Assembly (NCBI RefSeq): GCF_028453695.1
Contig: NC_135772.1
Location: forward strand, 4,092,001 to 4,156,000
Source of the DNA: Augochlora pura
Taxonomy: Eukaryota > Arthropoda > Insecta > Hymenoptera > Halictidae
DNA length: 64,000 nucleotides
Direction: 5' to 3'
Both the position numbers and the translations under genes were made by a program. The notes under the pieces were generated by a model. That model had not been told where the DNA came from. It saw only the letters and a list, made by a program, of their open reading frames with translations, and did no database searches. Positions within the stretch are counted from its first letter, which is position 1. Every line of letters starts with the position of its first letter. Below are positions 36,144-47,505 of this stretch, piece after piece.

Positions 36144-36371
36144 GACCCAGCATTTGACTCATGAGTAACTTAACCTGTCAATAATACATGGTTATAATTT
36201 TTATAATATTAATGTGGCACTAATAATTCTGCCATAAACGTGCCATAATTATTTATAATAAATTAGCGAACCTTGCAAACAGCAATCTTGTTCACCGCTT
36301 TCGTACGAACTCCTTTCTACTGTAATTCCTCGAACAAATTGCACGCTGTTGATCGGCTGGACAAGTGCATG
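36144..36371. other. Unique stretch
   Basis: Single-copy DNA. Read on the minus strand from 36377 there is an open frame of 42 codons, mentioned with the splice-like signal below. Confidence 0.5.
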
Positions 36372-36408
36372 ACTTACCTGAAACAAAAGAGAAGATTTCG
36401 ATTAGTAC
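36372..36408 (-). promoter_or_regulatory. Putative recursive splice site (juxtaposed 3' and 5' splice sites)
   Basis: On the minus strand the sequence reads TACTAAT (branch-point-like, plus 36401-36407), then a tract that is 14 of 15 pyrimidines, then CAG immediately followed by GTAAGT. The junction falls between plus 36378 and 36377. This is the arrangement of insect ratcheting points in very long introns: a complete acceptor fused to a perfect donor with no exon between. Alternatives are the start of a normal exon beginning GTAAGT, whose frame stays open for 42 codons, or chance. Confidence 0.45.
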
Positions 36409-37116
36409 AATTATCAACAAAGGCTATATTCGCGAACGCGGAGGAGGCGGCCTCGTTTATTATTCCTATTCGATTCGCTCGTCCACCGAATTTCTTCGGG
36501 AACCGTTTTCCATATTGAGCGGATCGGCGCGATTCAATTAAACCAAGAGAATTGAACGAAGAACGCTGCCAAGTATAATATAATATATATACGCCAAGTA
36601 TAATCAGAATAGCCTAACGAGGAGTCGTGCAGAGGCCTCGAAAAAACGAAGATTTAATCTCAAGATGGTCGCAAATAAAAAGTGTAATTAAACCGTTTTG
36701 CAAAGTCCACCCTCTCGGACGAAAACCGCGCTCTCTCGCGGAAAACTGCGACTGCATCCACGCAGAAGGAAGTGGATACTACCTCCCCTTCAAGCTACGC
36801 GAATAGTTCGGGCAAGACTGCAACTTTCTTGCCCGTTTGCCCAACGGAACTTGCGAATTCCTCAAAGCGTTTCCTCTGAAATTGATTTCCATTCCGAAGC
36901 TTGAGAACCGCTCTCTCTCTCTCTTTTTCTCTCTCGACTCAGACAACACCGCGAGATGCATATCCTGCGCGAGAACACTGTGGACACCGTAAAAAATTGA
37001 CCGCGGTCATTAATAACCGCTGCCGGCGATTTTTAATTAATTTTTTCCGGTGGCGGCTTCTGCGGCGATCATAAAATTATAATACGCTTTTAGCTGACGT
37101 GGGAGAACATTTTTCT
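36409..37116. other. Unique stretch with CT run
   Basis: Single-copy, mixed composition, with a CT run at about 36911-36935. Opposed frames of 60-68 codons only. Confidence 0.5.
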
Positions 37117-37367
37117 TTAACCCCTTGCGCTACGATTCCATTCGAACTTATTCGTCTTAAATATTTTTAATAATAGGATAATTCCCAGACAATTTTTGTG
37201 TACTTTATTGATTTTATGTACATTTTATTTCTAGACTTTGATAAAGGAAGAATTTTGTCTTCATTTCGATGTAGAAGAAAATTTATTCATATTTTTTTAA
37301 TATATTTGTTCATATTTAGTAGATCTGTATCACGAGTCTGACTCGTTATTACAGTGCAAAGGGTTAA
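37117..37367. mobile_element. TTAA-bounded MITE, family B, full-length copy
   Basis: Left end TTAACCCCTTGCGCTACGAT, right end CAGTGCAAAGGGTTAA. The inverted right end, TTAACCCTTTGCACTG, pairs with the left over about 12 bp. It is 251 bp long and flanked by TTAA at both sides (37117 and 37364). Internal words (ATATTTTTAATAATA, TTTCTAGACTTTGATAA) are shared with the copies at 7277 and 7457. No open frame. TTAA targets and CCC termini suggest mobilisation by a piggyBac-type transposase; this is inferred. Confidence 0.75.
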
Positions 37368-37483
37368 ATATTCTAGTACACTTGCCTTCTATAGCACACA
37401 ATTCTTTTTCTATAAAAATGAAAAAGAGAATTGTGTATAAAATAAATATTGGAGCTGGAGAAAAAGAGTGAAATAAATATATT
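37368..37483. other. AT-rich spacer between MITE and solo LTR
   Basis: Single-copy AT-rich DNA. The last four bases (TATT, 37480-37483) are the left target duplication of the LTR. Confidence 0.6.
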
Positions 37484-37753
37484 TGTAGGATGTCGCGAGC
37501 GCGGTGACTTGGTGGATGGCCGGGTGTTGCGCTCGGCGGAAAAAACAAAGGAAAGCGATCAGCGGTAACGCGGAGAGGATCGCCGAAGCGATCCTCAGTT
37601 GTGATCGGTCGTAGCTGCGGTGAATAGCTAATAATTGTATTTCGTTTTTGTACCTATATCTTTCACATTTTATTCTATTAATAAAGTTGCTTTTTTTCGT
37701 TATTAAGACATTGCGATATTGCGGGAGTCAATTACCTAAAACCCGATCCTACA
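37484..37753 (+). mobile_element. Solo LTR with 4-bp target-site duplication
   Basis: Begins TGTAGGA and ends TCCTACA, a perfect 7-bp terminal inverted repeat with canonical TG...CA ends. It is flanked by TATT on both sides (37480-37483 and 37754-37757). An AATAAA polyadenylation signal lies at 37680-37685, near the 3' end, which gives the plus orientation. A hairpin with 9-bp perfect stem (GAGGATCGC, loop CGAA) is at 37575-37596. The 270-bp length and 4-bp duplication fit a Ty3/gypsy-type LTR left by recombination. No internal retroelement sequence adjoins it. Confidence 0.75.
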
Positions 37754-38186
37754 TATTATTAATTCCAAATATTTCAGTTTTAAAACACTGTACTATTCAT
37801 ATATAAATCACAGTGCATATACCCTAATTTTGCGTACTTTATTTCGCAAGCAGCGAACGCGTGCACCAAGCGCGTCCATCTTTAATGCGAAAAGGGTTAA
37901 GGGACGGCAACGCGCATATTAAGCAGACTACATCCCAACTATCCGCAACGAGTCCGACACGATATTACAGCGGGGAGGGTTAACCATTCGCGATCATGTT
38001 TATGGAAGCAGCGGCGCATAATGAACGACCGGCAGCAAGGAGAATTCGCAGCAGCTACGGCCGCTTTATCGCGATAAACCGGCCGAAAAAGCCCGGAGAC
38101 GAGAAGGGCCGTTTAGGGCACGCCGAAACAAAAGCACGAGGAACGGGGGGTCGCGTGGCCGGGGAAATAGCGCGCGTATGCGCATA
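37754..38186. other. Unique stretch, CpG-rich in the second half
   Basis: Contains GCGAAAAGGGTTAA ending at 37900 and GGGTTAACC at about 37978, words resembling TTAA-element ends, but no partner ends were found. No gene. Confidence 0.45.
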
Positions 38187-38204
38187 TGTGTGTGTGTGTG
38201 TGTG
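38187..38204. repeat. (TG)9 microsatellite
   Basis: Nine TG units followed by CATGTGTG. Confidence 0.9.
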
Positions 38205-38383
38205 CATGTGTGTCGCGTGAAGACTACTTTTAGGATCGTCGAGTACCTTTGGGAAATTGGTTCCGCGCCTCTCCCGGGCCGTCTTCGAACTTTTATTCTC
38301 TCCGAGGGACCGACGACAAGAAAATAGCGCAAACTGAGAGCCCTCGGTCTTTCTTATCTCGGTACACTTGCTTCAGTCCCGCC
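38205..38383. other. CpG-rich unique stretch
   Basis: Single-copy. No feature seen. Confidence 0.5.
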
Positions 38384-39780
38384 TCTCTCTCTCTCTCTCT
38401 CGTTCTCTCTGTCCCCGGAGTTGGCTTTTTTTCTACCGAGTCGTCTTCTTCCGGCGCCTCCGATCCTCTCCTTCATCGGCGACCTGTTCTACAGCTTCCC
38501 CTCTACCCCTCCGTCCTCCCCCTCTCAATCACTCACCCTCTCTCTCTCTCTCTCTCTCTGTCTTTCACTCTCGATTTTATGCTCTTTTTCTATTTTGACT
38601 CTTGCTCTATTTTTAATCTTGCTCTATTTTTAATCTTGCTCTATTTTCACTCTTGCTCTATTTTTACTCTTGCTCTGATTTTCTCTGAATTATTCTTTCA
38701 CTCTATTTTCCTGTTTCACTTTTGCTCTAATTTTCATTTTTTACCTGTTACTCCAGCTATAGTTCTCTTTTTATTTTATTGTTGCTCTAAATTTCTCTAT
38801 CCGTCTCACTTTAAATTTCTTTCTCTCCTCGTTACTCTAGTTCTGACTCTTTATTTTATTCTTGCTCTAAATGTCTCTTTTATGTTCTTTCAATTTTTGT
38901 TACTCTAGCTCTGACTCTCTCTTTATTTTATTCTTGCTTTAAATATCGCTAGCTGTCTGTCATTTCTTTTCTTTCTCTCTTCGTTGCTCTACCTCTGACT
39001 CTCTCTTTATTTTACTTTCGCTCTAGATTTTAATTTCTCTCTCTTTATTTTATTTTTGCTCTAAATATCTCTAGCTGTCTGTCATTTCTTTTCTCTCTCT
39101 CTCTTCGTTGCTCTACCTCTGACTCTTTCTTTATTTTACTTTCGCTCTAAATTTTAATTTCTTTCTCTTCTATTTTCTATCCCTATCTGTTATTCTAGCT
39201 TTAATTCTCTTTTAATTTTATTCTTGCTTTAAATTTCTCTATCTCTACCTCTACCTGTGACTCTATATTTTACTCTTGCTCTAAATGTCTCTATCTGTCT
39301 CTCTTTCATTTTCTTTCTCTAGTTGTTACTCTAGCTCTGACTCTCTCCCTCTTTTCCTCCTTCTCCTTGTCTGTTACTTTTATCCTGACTCTTTCTCTTT
39401 TACTCTCGCTCTGAATCTCTCTATCCTACGTTTGCTCTTGCTCTGAATCTTTCTGTCTTTCTGTTAGTTTCGCTCTGAAATCTCTGTCTCTCTTTTACTC
39501 TTGCTCTGAACCTCCATATCTCTTTTACTCTCACCCCGAGTCCCTCTATCTTTTTTACTCTCACTCTACGAATCTCTGTCTCTCTTTTACTCTTACTCTG
39601 AATCTCTGTCTCTTTTACTCTCACTCTGAGTCCCTCTATCTCTTTTACTCTCACTCTACGAATCTCTGTCTCTCTTTTACTGTTGCTCTGAACCTCTCTA
39701 TCTTTCTTTTACCTTCGCTCTGAATCTCTCTATCTCACTCTGAGCCTGTCTCTCTATATAATATCGCTTTCTTGCTTTCT
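38384..39780. repeat. 1.4-kb CT-rich pyrimidine tract
   Basis: Starts with (CT)n at 38384-38410, a second (CT)n at 38540-38561, then long irregular units such as TTTATTTTATTCTTGCTCTA and CTCTCTTTTACTCTCACTCT. From about 39420 the units are about 30-36 bp (CTCTGAATCTCTSTCTCTTT). Pyrimidines dominate the plus strand for more than a kilobase. The 219-codon plus frame (Leu/Phe/Ser-rich) and the Arg/Glu/Lys-rich minus frame are repeat-derived. Confidence 0.9.
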
Positions 39781-40027
39781 CTCGCCTTCTCGCCTCCTCC
39801 TCAGACACGGAATCCCGCCGCAGCGAATCCCTCCGGCAGCAGCAGCAGCCCGCAAAAGGTCTTCCTTTCGCGATGCTCCGGGCCGGCCGACCTTTTACCT
39901 TCTCATCGACGGATTTCGCGTAAATCCCCCCGGCAGTCTGGTTAGGCGCTGGCCGAAGCTACTCGAAAAGATTTCATCGATTCGATCGCGGCAAGTGTTC
40001 CCCGTCCCCCTTGCCAGGGTCCAGAGA

Positions 40028-40058
<31 letters not shown>

Positions 40059-40669
40059 GCTTCAAATCACTTCGAGGAACTTCTGGTTTCGAGGAAATTT
40101 CCTGATTACTACGGAAATGCGATGCACCGTCCCTGTTCCACCATCGCCCCGCTTCCGAGATTTCTCTCGCTCGTCCTCGCCGACAAGGGGATGCGATGTT
40201 CCGTCGCCTAGGCGCGAATTCCCATCCTCGAAACGCCCTTAGCAGATACGGTCGTTCCGCGGCTACTCGTTACTGCCCGGACCACGGTAATCTTTGCTAC
40301 ATCGGCCACTTTGTGTACAGTGCCGACTGATGCCGAAGCGACCTCGGAGAACCGAAGGAATCGAGTAAAAATCCGTCAATCGGTCAGAGCTTCTTGAAAT
40401 CACTGACCTACCGTGATATACCCTTGATAGCTTGATCTATACCTTTATCTACCCTTGGTCGGAAGTTTGACGTTCGTGGCGCGCTTAGACCCTTCGATCG
40501 ATTGAAAGAAAGAGAATTAGGCGACGATCAAGAATCGGTCATTTGTCAGATGGTATTTTGAAAATATGAACCGCTTATTTTTTGTTAAAGTTAACTGAGA
40601 TCAATTGTCAATCTTTGTTGCCGACTGTAATATGATATAAGTCTCTTAGATGCACTTATCTAATAAACA
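39781..40669. other. CpG-rich unique stretch with CT run
   Basis: CAG repeats at about 39836-39850, a (CT)n run at 40028-40060, otherwise single-copy. At 40611-40629 the sequence ends GCCGACTGTA, resembling Tc1-like element ends at 46174 and 48192; no partner end was found. Confidence 0.45.
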
Positions 40670-40804
40670 CTGAACGTCCTAGAGACGTCCATATCAGGTC
40701 TGAACGTCTTAGAAACGTCCATATCAGGTCTGAACGTCTTAGAAACGTCCACATCAGGTCTGAACGTCTTAGAAACGTCCATATCAGGTCTGAACATCTT
40801 GGGC
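40670..40804. repeat. 30-bp tandem repeat, about 4.5 copies
   Basis: The unit is CTGAACGTCTTAGAAACGTC followed by CATATCAGGT, at 40670, 40700, 40730, 40760 and partly 40790. Three inner copies differ by one or two bases. Because 30 is a multiple of 3, the minus strand is open and repeats a 10-residue peptide (MDVSKTFRPD), without evidence of translation. Confidence 0.95.
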
Positions 40805-43800
40805 CCCAAAACAGACGTCTCTGAGACATCATAAAGACATCTCAAAATCGCCCCTCATCATACATCGTTCCAACTATTTTAAATTAATCTCATACAATTT
40901 ATTTACGATCAACAATATATATTAAAAATAATTCAACAAATTGCTCAACTTTTACAGACCTTTTTCGGCAGTCGTGCCGCTAACAGGCTTCGCTCACGCC
41001 GCGTCTCGCGAATTGTTAACGAAATAAAAATTCGGCGTAACGCAAAAAGATCCCATTCGCAAAAAATATCTATTATTCCTGCGCGGAAACGGTATGTAAT
41101 ATAAAACAAGCACGCGGGCCCTCCGAGTTTTAATTGCCAGATCCAGCGTGCCAAGGGATGTGAAATTTGGATGAAATTATATTTCAGCGAGCGGCAGCGG
41201 CGGCGATACTTAATGAATTTTTAAGCGGTCGGTACGCTCGAATTTGTTCGTTTAATTCGCGCGCAAATTTTTATTAAATCCAAAAAACCGCGTATATTAG
41301 AGTTTTTAATTAATTTCAACCACGGCGAACGTAATATAACGTTGTAATATAATGAACGCGTGTCTGGCGACTTGATTTTCTAATTTACCTTCTCTCTCGT
41401 TCACTTCGCGGGCTGTTACGGAGGTGATCGTGCGTTCTCGGAGTAACAGAAAAAAGTATTGCGCCATATTTTCTTCGGCCATCAGAAAATTGAATCGTAC
41501 TCGTAATTTGTCTCGAACAAGAAAGGAACACCGTCCACGCGAGACAATAAAATACGCGAGCTATTTCCACGCGGCACGCGAGGCGAACTTTTCTACGCGA
41601 TCCCCCACGCGCGAGTATAGAGGAGAAAATGATCCTCGAGGCAAAAGCTCTCGTCGATCGCGATCGCGGCAGAACCTGCCCAAGTCTGCGGGCTTTATTT
41701 AACGGTTAAGTAAATTTTAATTAATCGTTGATTAATCCTCTCGTACACTAATCCCCGTGGCTCCCATAAGCTCCGCTCGCTCGTCTATAAATAAATTCGA
41801 CTCCCGAGATCCCGTAAATAATTGCTGTTTTTCGTGGTTGCCTATCGTTGCCTCTTTCAACCATCTTCGCGGACGAGAAACAATATTATTATTCATGGTA
41901 TTTAACATATGATATTTACCAAATATTATCATTAATGATATTTATCAAATATATATTATAATATTTTATTCACGACTTTATATAATAATAAGATTGCGTT
42001 GATGTAAAGCTAGTTTTATTCGATTAAAATTATCTTGACATCTTTAAAAATAATTTTTATCAAATCTACTTATATTAGAAAAATTGTTAAGAGCTGTTAA
42101 ATTGTTGCTCGAGTCGCAAAATTTCATTCTACAATATATAAAACGCACCAGATTATATTAAATGAAAATATAAGGCTGAAAAATATTTTTTTAAATTCTA
42201 TTAAAATTGCTCCGTCAACAAATGCTATAAAATCAATACAGCAAAATTAACAAGTATTTCGAAGACTATAATATCTTCTCTTCCATTTTAATTTATGAAA
42301 ATTAGCCTACATATCGAGAAATCAATGTATCGTAAGTGCTGTAAAAAAGTCTGTATTTCAATATCAATTCTTGCTAAAAAGGAAGGCATTTCCCCCTCTC
42401 TGCGCCGCGATTGCAACTTAGCGGTGGGGGTGCTCCGCCTAACAGAGCTCACGGGAGCGGAGTATAGCGCGGCGAGATCTCGTCGATGGAACTCCAGCGA
42501 CGATGGCAATCGGCGATTTACGAGGAGCTGTTAGCGGCCGGCGTACGTGCAGCTGTGCATCCGAGCGTCCCGCGTTTCTGCTGCAGTTTCCGCTGATTGT
42601 TTACAATTAATTTGACCCGACAGCACCGTAGGAGCAGCTCGCCCCCGTTGTTTCGCTCATCTCTTCTCCCCCCGTTGTTCATCGCGCCGGTTCCATGGAA
42701 CTAAAGGTTCCTTCGAGGAACGTTTCTCTTTCACTGTCGAAGCCCGGATGAAAAGTTTCCCGGCGACTTCTTTGCTTTCCCTTAAAAATAGCTTAACTTT
42801 CTTCATCTTCGTCGATCTTCTATCTCTCGCAAGAAAACCATCTCCCCCTCCTTTTCTTGCTATCTAGCTGGGGGCCGAGGCCACTTTGTTTTAAAGTATT
42901 TAGAGGATCACTGATCGGAACGGTGCACTCAATCACGACGCCGATAATGACGCGCTGCGAATGATAGCGAAGATGTATCAGTGATTCGAGAGTTTTATAA
43001 TATTTCTAATTATTCTCTGCTTTGTTCGTTTAGCTGAGATAATATATTTTTTAATATTCTTCTAGCAGAAATATTAATTATTCTTTCCGTTGCTTCTAGT
43101 GTGTTAAAAACTGCTTGCTTTGCGACACAGTAATTTATTTAATTATATTTCTGTTAATTCAGTAATTCAAATGTCATTTTAAAAAATTTGGTGAGAAGGT
43201 TAATGCTTCGTCCAGGGATCAGCCTTTTTTATTTTGTAATTATTGAAGTCATAAAGCTGCGTCTATTAAACATAATTAAATATATTTCTTTATTCAGGCA
43301 TGGACCATTTCTTTACTCAGACATGCACTACTCTGCACTGCTATGATTATATAATTTATAATTTATATCGTACTGTCCGCACTAATTGTAACTGTACCCA
43401 GTATAATTCTACACGCAATTACCTCCAACTCACAATATACACAATATTTTAATTCGCCTCGGAAACACAATTTCTGCCATCTGTTGAACGGCAGAATATT
43501 CTCTTCGACCGGCGTTTTCGCAAACAGATGACAGAGAAGGTCGGAAACAAAAGCCGCCGATAAAAACGGAAGACGAAAAGACGGCTACCCTAATACCAAT
43601 CTCATCATCGACTCGCTTCCACCGTGGCAAGCTCGCCCTCCTGATTCGATTGAATAGATCCACGCTCGACGGAGACGACGCCGGTGGACGCTTTCCAGAT
43701 CGACGGAGTTAGCAGATCGTGGACGTTATTTTCCTTGAAAGACGACCCTCCCCCTCGCCTTTACCTCGATGTTCCCTTTGTCCAATCAAGAGCGGCCGGG

Positions 43801-44649
43801 GATGGAGCGCTAGCCAGCTGCTGCGACGAGCGATAAAATTCGCGGAAATTATCCGGCGACGTAAATATTTCGACGCTGATATTGTAATAGTGTAAATGGT
43901 ATTGAATAAAAATTACTGTAACTTTTAGGTTATGTAGCTCTGCTCTTCGCCCATTTTGTGGTACGCAAAGCACCGCGTTGTCCTCTCGAAAAGCCTTGAA
44001 ATCGCGTTGCGGCGTGGCAACAACGATAACGAAGCGAGTTTTGCAGCGGTGAAACACCGTCGCTGCCTCTGTCGCGTGTTTTTCTGAGGCGAACGAGAGC
44101 TTAGCAAGTGTCCACGAAATTTCATAAATTACCGGGTTGGGGTGGGGGGAGGGCCGCGCGAGATTTATACCGCGACGCGGTCCGTTCCCGCGTCCTGTTT
44201 CCGGCTCTCTCTCTCTCTCCCTCTCTCCGCGCCGAGGGAATGTCTCTGCGGCCTGTCGCATTATTATGCAAACGCATGTATGAAGGCGGCGGCCCCACCC
44301 CCTCCCCACCTCGCCCCGGCAAGGTAACAGTAAACAGTCAAATTAGGAGCGTGACAGGGCCGCTGACACTGGCATATTAGGTTGTCAAGCCTTCTTTCGC
44401 TCGCGAGCCGGCAAAAATCCTTTCTCGCTGGCCGGATAATGACGCGGCCCGCGCGTCAACCGCGGGAAAAGCGGTGGGAAAAATCATCCGGCAAGATGGC
44501 CGACTTCGGCGGAATTAGCGACAGCCATCGAATTTTTGATTTTTTTTTTTTTAATGGGTTATAGAGGAGTTACATCGATAATTTATTCGCGCGTGTTGGA
44601 CGTATTTTCAAAATCGAATAAGCATGATGCAGTATAGATGAATATGTTT
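40805..44649. other. Unique sequence, no gene recognised
   Basis: The longest nearly repeat-free stretch of the window: CpG-rich blocks (40950-41160, 41380-41710, 42370-42700, 43740-44530) separated by AT-rich DNA. A CT run lies at 44203-44228 and a 12-base T run at about 44540. The 182-codon minus frame at 43761-44309 crosses the CT run and shows no domain. All other frames are under 100 codons and overlap on both strands. Single-copy islands like these are the best candidates for conserved non-coding DNA, which I cannot test. Confidence 0.45.
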
Positions 44650-45290
44650 ATTTAATTATTTTTATGACTTCTGGGAGAATACATTTTTAATTCGTGAATT
44701 ATTAGAGCCGGTATATAGTTAATAATTTCTTTTGATAAATCATTGATGAATTAAACGATCCAGTATATATTTAATTATTTCTTGTGATAAATCATTGATG
44801 AATTAAAGGATCCAGCACGTATTTAATTATTTCTTTTTCTTCTAGGAGAATATATTTTTTAATTCATGAATTATGAGAGCCAGTATATATTTAATTATTT
44901 CTTTTAATACACCATTGTCGAATTAAAAGATCCAGCACATATTTAATTATTTCTCTTTCTTCCACAAAGCCGTACACTTCCATTCACGAATTATGAAAGC
45001 CGAATAATGAAATATACTATAATATATTTAATTATTTCAACACCTCCTCCCCGTACGATTTATTTTATTCACGAATCATAACAGTCAGTATATATTTAAC
45101 TATCTCCTGCAATATATAAAGGATCCAGTAAAGCCTCTATTTATTTAATTATCTTGTGCAATATATCATTGACGAATTAAAAATTATAAAAACCGAATTA
45201 TGCAATATAGTATAACATATTTAATTCATTTCAACACCTTCTCCGAGAACGATCCATTTTATTCACGAATTATAACAGCCAGTATACACT
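44650..45290. repeat. Degenerate AT-rich tandem repeat
   Basis: Repeated modules TATATTTAATTATTTCTT, GATAAATCATTGATGAATTA, AAGGATCCAG and TTCACGAATTATGARAGCC in changing combinations, with a base period of about 60-65 bp and about ten units. Confidence 0.8.
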
Positions 45291-45784
45291 GACATAAATA
45301 ATGCGCGTGTGCAATGGGACATAAATGTATTACGTTCAACGGTGCGCAAAGGTGGAGCCGGAAATGCGATACGTATATATGTGAGAACCGTCGGTGGCCG
45401 TGGAACGTGTTAATTGATGAATTCTTGCCGGATATATATATCGTATTGCGAGAGATTTCGGGGATTCTTCGGCGGAAATGTTGCGCGGGAATCATGACGT
45501 AACTCCGAGGCATTTTTATTGAAACGTCGGCATACCGGTGTAGTCGCGGTATGGCAAACGGAATTCTCTATTTCTGCAGGATCCGCGGCTCTTCCTCGTG
45601 CATCGCATTCGATCGGAAATTTTCTGTAATATCAAATCGCGATACATTTCTTCATAATTTCCTTTAATATATCGCGAAATGATTTTTCTTTCTCGATCGT
45701 CTTCACTTACATTTTTAGACTCATTTTTCGATTTCGATTGCATTTTCAGATTTTCATGACAGAGGATTTAAATCTTGTTTCGAT
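45291..45784. other. Unique stretch; short minus-strand frame
   Basis: Single-copy. A 75-codon minus frame at 45516-45743 is rich in Lys/Arg/Asp/Glu, with a donor-like AAT|GTAAGTGA near its start. No family is recognised and I do not call it a gene. Confidence 0.4.
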
Positions 45785-46140
45785 TTAACCCTTTGCACTC
45801 GAATAGTTATTTTAACTGTGAAATAATTTTCCAGGCTCATATTGCTATAGTATGCGACAAAGTACACTTTTACTTAATTTGTTAACCCTTTGCACTTGAA
45901 GCCATTTTAACCGCGAAATAATTTTCATAGTATTTCTATAGTATGCGACAAAGTACACTTTTACTTAATTTGTTAACCCTTTGCACTCGAAGCCATTTTA
46001 ACTGCGAAATAATTTTCATAGTATTTCTATAGTATGCGATAAAGTACACTTTTACTTAATTTATTAACCCTTTGTATTCGAAGCCATTTTAACTGCGAAA
46101 TAATTTTCCTGGCTCATATTTCTATAGTATGCGATAAAGC
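45785..46140. repeat. Tandem array of four MITE family A ends
   Basis: Units start TTAACCCTTTGCACTCGAAG at 45785, 45882, 45973 and 46064 (spacings 97, 91, 91 bp). They continue CCATTTTAACTGCGAAATAA, TTTCTATAGTATGCGAYAAA and GTACACTTTTACTTAATTT. This is the left-end sequence of the full-length element at 49466 (CATTTCAACTG, CTGGCTTATA, AACAAAGTGCATTTTAC). Each unit begins at a TTAA. Thus element ends, not whole elements, have been repeated head to tail. Confidence 0.9.
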
Positions 46141-46150
46141 TCTTTGTTTT

Positions 46151-46174
46151 CACATACTTATGGGACTGACTGTA
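46151..46174. mobile_element. Tc1/mariner-like terminal fragment
   Basis: CACATACTTATGGGACTGACTGTA, read inverted, starts TACAGTCAGTCCCATAAGTA. This is close to the end at 48165-48192 and of the form seen at Tc1-like inverted repeats next to a TA target. Only the outer about 24 bp are recognisable and no opposite end was found. Confidence 0.45.
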
Positions 46175-47447
46175 TTATATATTCTATTCGCCATGCGCGA
46201 CAAACTTAGGCTTTCGCGAGCAACGACGGTGAATCCTGACAACCGTTGACGACTGCTCGTTAGCGCCCTCTTAAATATTAATAGTCACCGTTCGATAGGG
46301 TCGCGGACCTCGTCGAATGAAATCAAGCTGAATGGCTTCCTCGGCGCTAACCGCCCGGTTATCGTATTTGCGTTGCGATTTTTACGGCGAACAACCACCG
46401 CCGGGTAATCAAACTGTCGCGCGCCGAAGCGGAGGCCCTCGTTTATCGCCGCTAAAATAATATTTATGCTGTTCTTTCTTCGGCATTCCTACGCGGTCGC
46501 ATTTTTCACAAAACTTGTATCCGTTCGCTCGTATCTGTGCGATGGTTGCTTTTAATTAGGCTGGCATTGATTTTTAATTTTCAGTTCAACGAGTCAGAGA
46601 TGAATATCTCAGGAAATTAATGAATATCTCAGAAAATTAATGCTTTCTATTTTCAATATTCTTATATCTTTTATACGACTTTTTATTTTATATATTTCTC
46701 TTAATTCGGATTTGTACACTTATATTGTATTCAATTCAGAAAATTAATCATTTTCACCTGCGACGAAATAATACATTTAATATACTTCTCTATTAATCTA
46801 ATACATTAACATTGCAAATTAACCATTCGTTCGAAGGGAATGAAAAAGCCCCATCCGATCGTTATAAACATAGCGAACATAACCAGAATAATAATTAATT
46901 TTTGTCCATTGGAAAATCGATCCAAAAGCGTCGCGATTATCGTCACCGTTATCGAACAATTATTATTTGCACCTTTATTATTACGTCACCGTCACGGCAA
47001 ATTTGTTTCAACGGTTCGGTTGGTTAACCCGGGGACGGGTGGAAAAATTTTATGTCCCACGGCGAACGTAATTAAAGCGGCGTCGTGGGAATTTTCGTGG
47101 CTCGAACATCGTAAAGCACAAGTTAAGCCATTGTAACGTATTAAAGGATTAAGATTCTCTTACGATTCTTTCTACCCCACCCGCCCTCCCCTCCCGTTCC
47201 CCCTCGAGACAGAAAGTTCGCGTATTCTTCAGCCGCTCCTATTCGTCCGAGGGAAAATCCAGATTAATTCCGTGGAAATGTTTTCCCCGTCGCGGCGAAC
47301 TTCCGGCGAACCCCGGTGTCGCTTGGAAAATTGTTCGAAACCGGCGACGACAACTGCAACACCATCGGTCTAAATAACAATCTCAAAGCATTGTTGCTAC
47401 CGGCCGTTTCTGATTGAAATTTCAAAGCTCGGCGACGCTGAGATTTT
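46175..47447. other. Unique stretch, no gene recognised
   Basis: CpG-rich and AT-rich single-copy DNA. The plus frame of 98 codons at 46840-47136 has no motif that I can name. Confidence 0.45.
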
Positions 47448-47505
47448 TTAACCCTTTGCATTATAATAAGGAATCGGATTTGCGATGACGTTTCGTGCGC
47501 TATTT
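47448..47505. mobile_element. Terminal fragment of MITE family B
   Basis: TTAACCCTTTGCATTATAAT at 47448, followed by AAGGAATCGG, matches the inverted right end of the family B copy at 37117-37367 (TTAACCCTTTGCACTGTAATAACGAGTC). It is cut off at 58 bp, where the family A element begins. Confidence 0.6.

Noticed and set aside
43761..44309. 182-codon minus frame
   Set aside because: Crosses a CT microsatellite and overlaps three plus-strand frames; no motif.
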